A DNA stretch of 6,333 nt. It comes from an uncultured Clostridium sp. Its GTDB lineage: Bacteria > Bacillota > Clostridia > Clostridiales > Clostridiaceae. The notes under the pieces were generated by a model, which saw nothing but the letters and a program-made list of their open reading frames with translations, had not been told where the DNA came from and searched no databases. Location: assembly GCF_934754925.1 (NCBI RefSeq), contig NZ_CAKVJA010000075.1:1-6333 (forward strand). Direction: 5' to 3'. Numbering within the stretch: position 1 is the stretch's first letter; every line of letters starts with the position of its first letter. The position numbers and the translations under genes are program-made. This document shows positions 5,961 to 6,333 of this stretch, piece after piece.

Positions 5961-5992
5961 TTACAAAAATATAAGTTTTGTAATTTTTTTTT
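5961..5992 (+). terminator. Weak hairpin with a nine-T run, possible terminator or binding site
   Basis: TTACAAAA (5961-5968) and TTTTGTAA (5976-5983) form a perfect 8-bp dyad with a 7-base loop, followed by nine T. The stem has a single G-C pair, so it would be weak as a terminator. Its TTACA...TGTAA form resembles the dyads of the 4072-4669 control region, so a protein site upstream of the prepilin is an alternative. Confidence 0.3.
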
Positions 5993-6077
5993 ATATTTTT
6001 TTGAATATCTGATTTATTTATAGTTCATACTTTGAAAAGAATTATTTCATGAAATATTCATATTTTTATTATTTGTT

Positions 6078-6084
6078 AAAGGAG
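6078..6084 (+). promoter_or_regulatory. Ribosome binding site deciding the prepilin TTG start
   Basis: AAAGGAG lies eight bases before TTG at 6093. The ATG overlapping this site (6085) runs into a TGA after four codons in another frame. A second TTG at 6096 is also possible, at less favourable spacing. Confidence 0.65.
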
Positions 6085-6092
6085 ATGAAGCC

Positions 6093-6333
6093 TTGTTGAA
6101 CTTAAAAATTAAAACTCTTAAATCTAAAAAAAAGAAAAAAGGATTTACTTTAATTGAACTTGTTGCTGTATTAGCTATTATTGCAATTTTATCTGCTGCA
6201 TTTGTTCCTAAAGTAGGTAATTATATTACTGAAGCTAAAAAGGTTGCTGTTTTAAATGAAGCTAAAACTGTTGTCACAGCATATGAAGGCGCAAGTTATA
6301 AACTTAATAAGGATGAAAGTATTACTATATCTG
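6093..6333 (+). CDS. Type IV prepilin (major or minor pilin), N-terminal part
   Basis: Eighty codons are visible before the right edge. The product has a short basic leader of 17 residues ending KKKKKG, then FTLIELVAVLAIIAILSAAF, the class III signal of type IV pilins and related pseudopilins. Prepilin peptidase should cut after Gly17 and methylate Phe18; Glu22 is the conserved +5 glutamate. The hydrophobic helix (about 18-40) anchors the subunit and packs into the fibre core. Pro42-Lys43 and an amphipathic stretch rich in Ala, Lys and Val follow, as in clostridial pilins. The start is TTG, chosen by the ribosome binding site. The leader codons hold runs of eight and six A. The globular part lies outside the window, so major pilin, minor pilin or type II secretion pseudopilin cannot be told apart. 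Confidence 0.88.
   Translation, partial: MLNLKIKTLKSKKKKKGFTLIELVAVLAIIAILSAAFVPKVGNYITEAKKVAVLNEAKTVVTAYEGASYKLNKDESITIS

Larger units (their letters stand above)
5374..6077. other. Gene-free stretch between the regulator terminator and the prepilin
   Basis: About 700 bases have no open frame with a credible start and ribosome binding site. Three parts differ. Positions 5374-5500 are featureless AT-rich DNA. Positions 5500-5760 are less AT-rich and hold short palindromes, possibly a decayed remnant. Positions 5791-5992 hold a long inverted repeat and a small hairpin with a T-run. I found no tRNA, no recognisable cyclic-di-GMP riboswitch pattern and no convincing sigma-A promoter for the prepilin; TTGAAA at 6032 has only a poor TATTCA partner 17 bases on. 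Confidence 0.6.

Noticed and set aside
5880..6077. Cyclic-di-GMP riboswitch upstream of the prepilin
   Set aside because: Such riboswitches control pilins in some clostridia, but none of the conserved blocks I would expect are present, and the region is almost pure A/T.

Overview
The window is very AT-rich, with strong purine-rich ribosome binding sites, frequent AGA/ATA/TTA codons and TTG starts. Together with a Gram-positive-style chain-length protein and a type IV pilin, this points to a low-GC Firmicute, most likely Clostridium or a close relative. The assignment rests on composition and protein families only.

Positions 1-4071 hold the first four genes of a minus-strand operon for a cell-surface glycan. 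In transcription order they are: a membrane-anchored nucleotide-sugar 4,6-dehydratase of the PglF/CapD type; a PLP-dependent sugar aminotransferase of the PglE/DegT type, coupled to it by a one-base TAATG overlap; a short monotopic phosphoglycosyl transferase of the PglC type; and the start of a Wzz/YveK-like chain-length protein that runs off the left edge. The first two would turn UDP-GlcNAc into a UDP-4-amino-4,6-dideoxy sugar. The third would load a sugar phosphate on undecaprenyl phosphate, and the fourth would control polymer length.

Positions 4072-4669 form a gene-free divergent control region. It has a sigma-A-like promoter for the operon (minus strand) and another for the regulator (plus strand). 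It also has an unusual density of dyads: a 17-bp palindrome over the operon -35 box, repeated TTTACAT/ATGTAAA heptamers, an element of 13 bases found in both predicted leaders, and ACT/AGT-type inverted repeats in the middle.

Positions 4670-5341 (plus strand) encode a NarL/LuxR-type DNA-binding regulator. Its receiver domain has lost the residues needed for phosphorylation, so it probably answers to something other than a histidine kinase. A strong 14-bp hairpin follows its stop codon directly.

Positions 5374-6077 hold no convincing gene, but contain several palindromes and a 117-base inverted-repeat structure. From 6093 a type IV prepilin begins (plus strand, TTG start) and runs off the right edge.

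The most interesting aspect is the pairing of a phosphorylation-independent regulator with a dyad-dense promoter region controlling a glycan operon. That the regulator binds these sites is inference.
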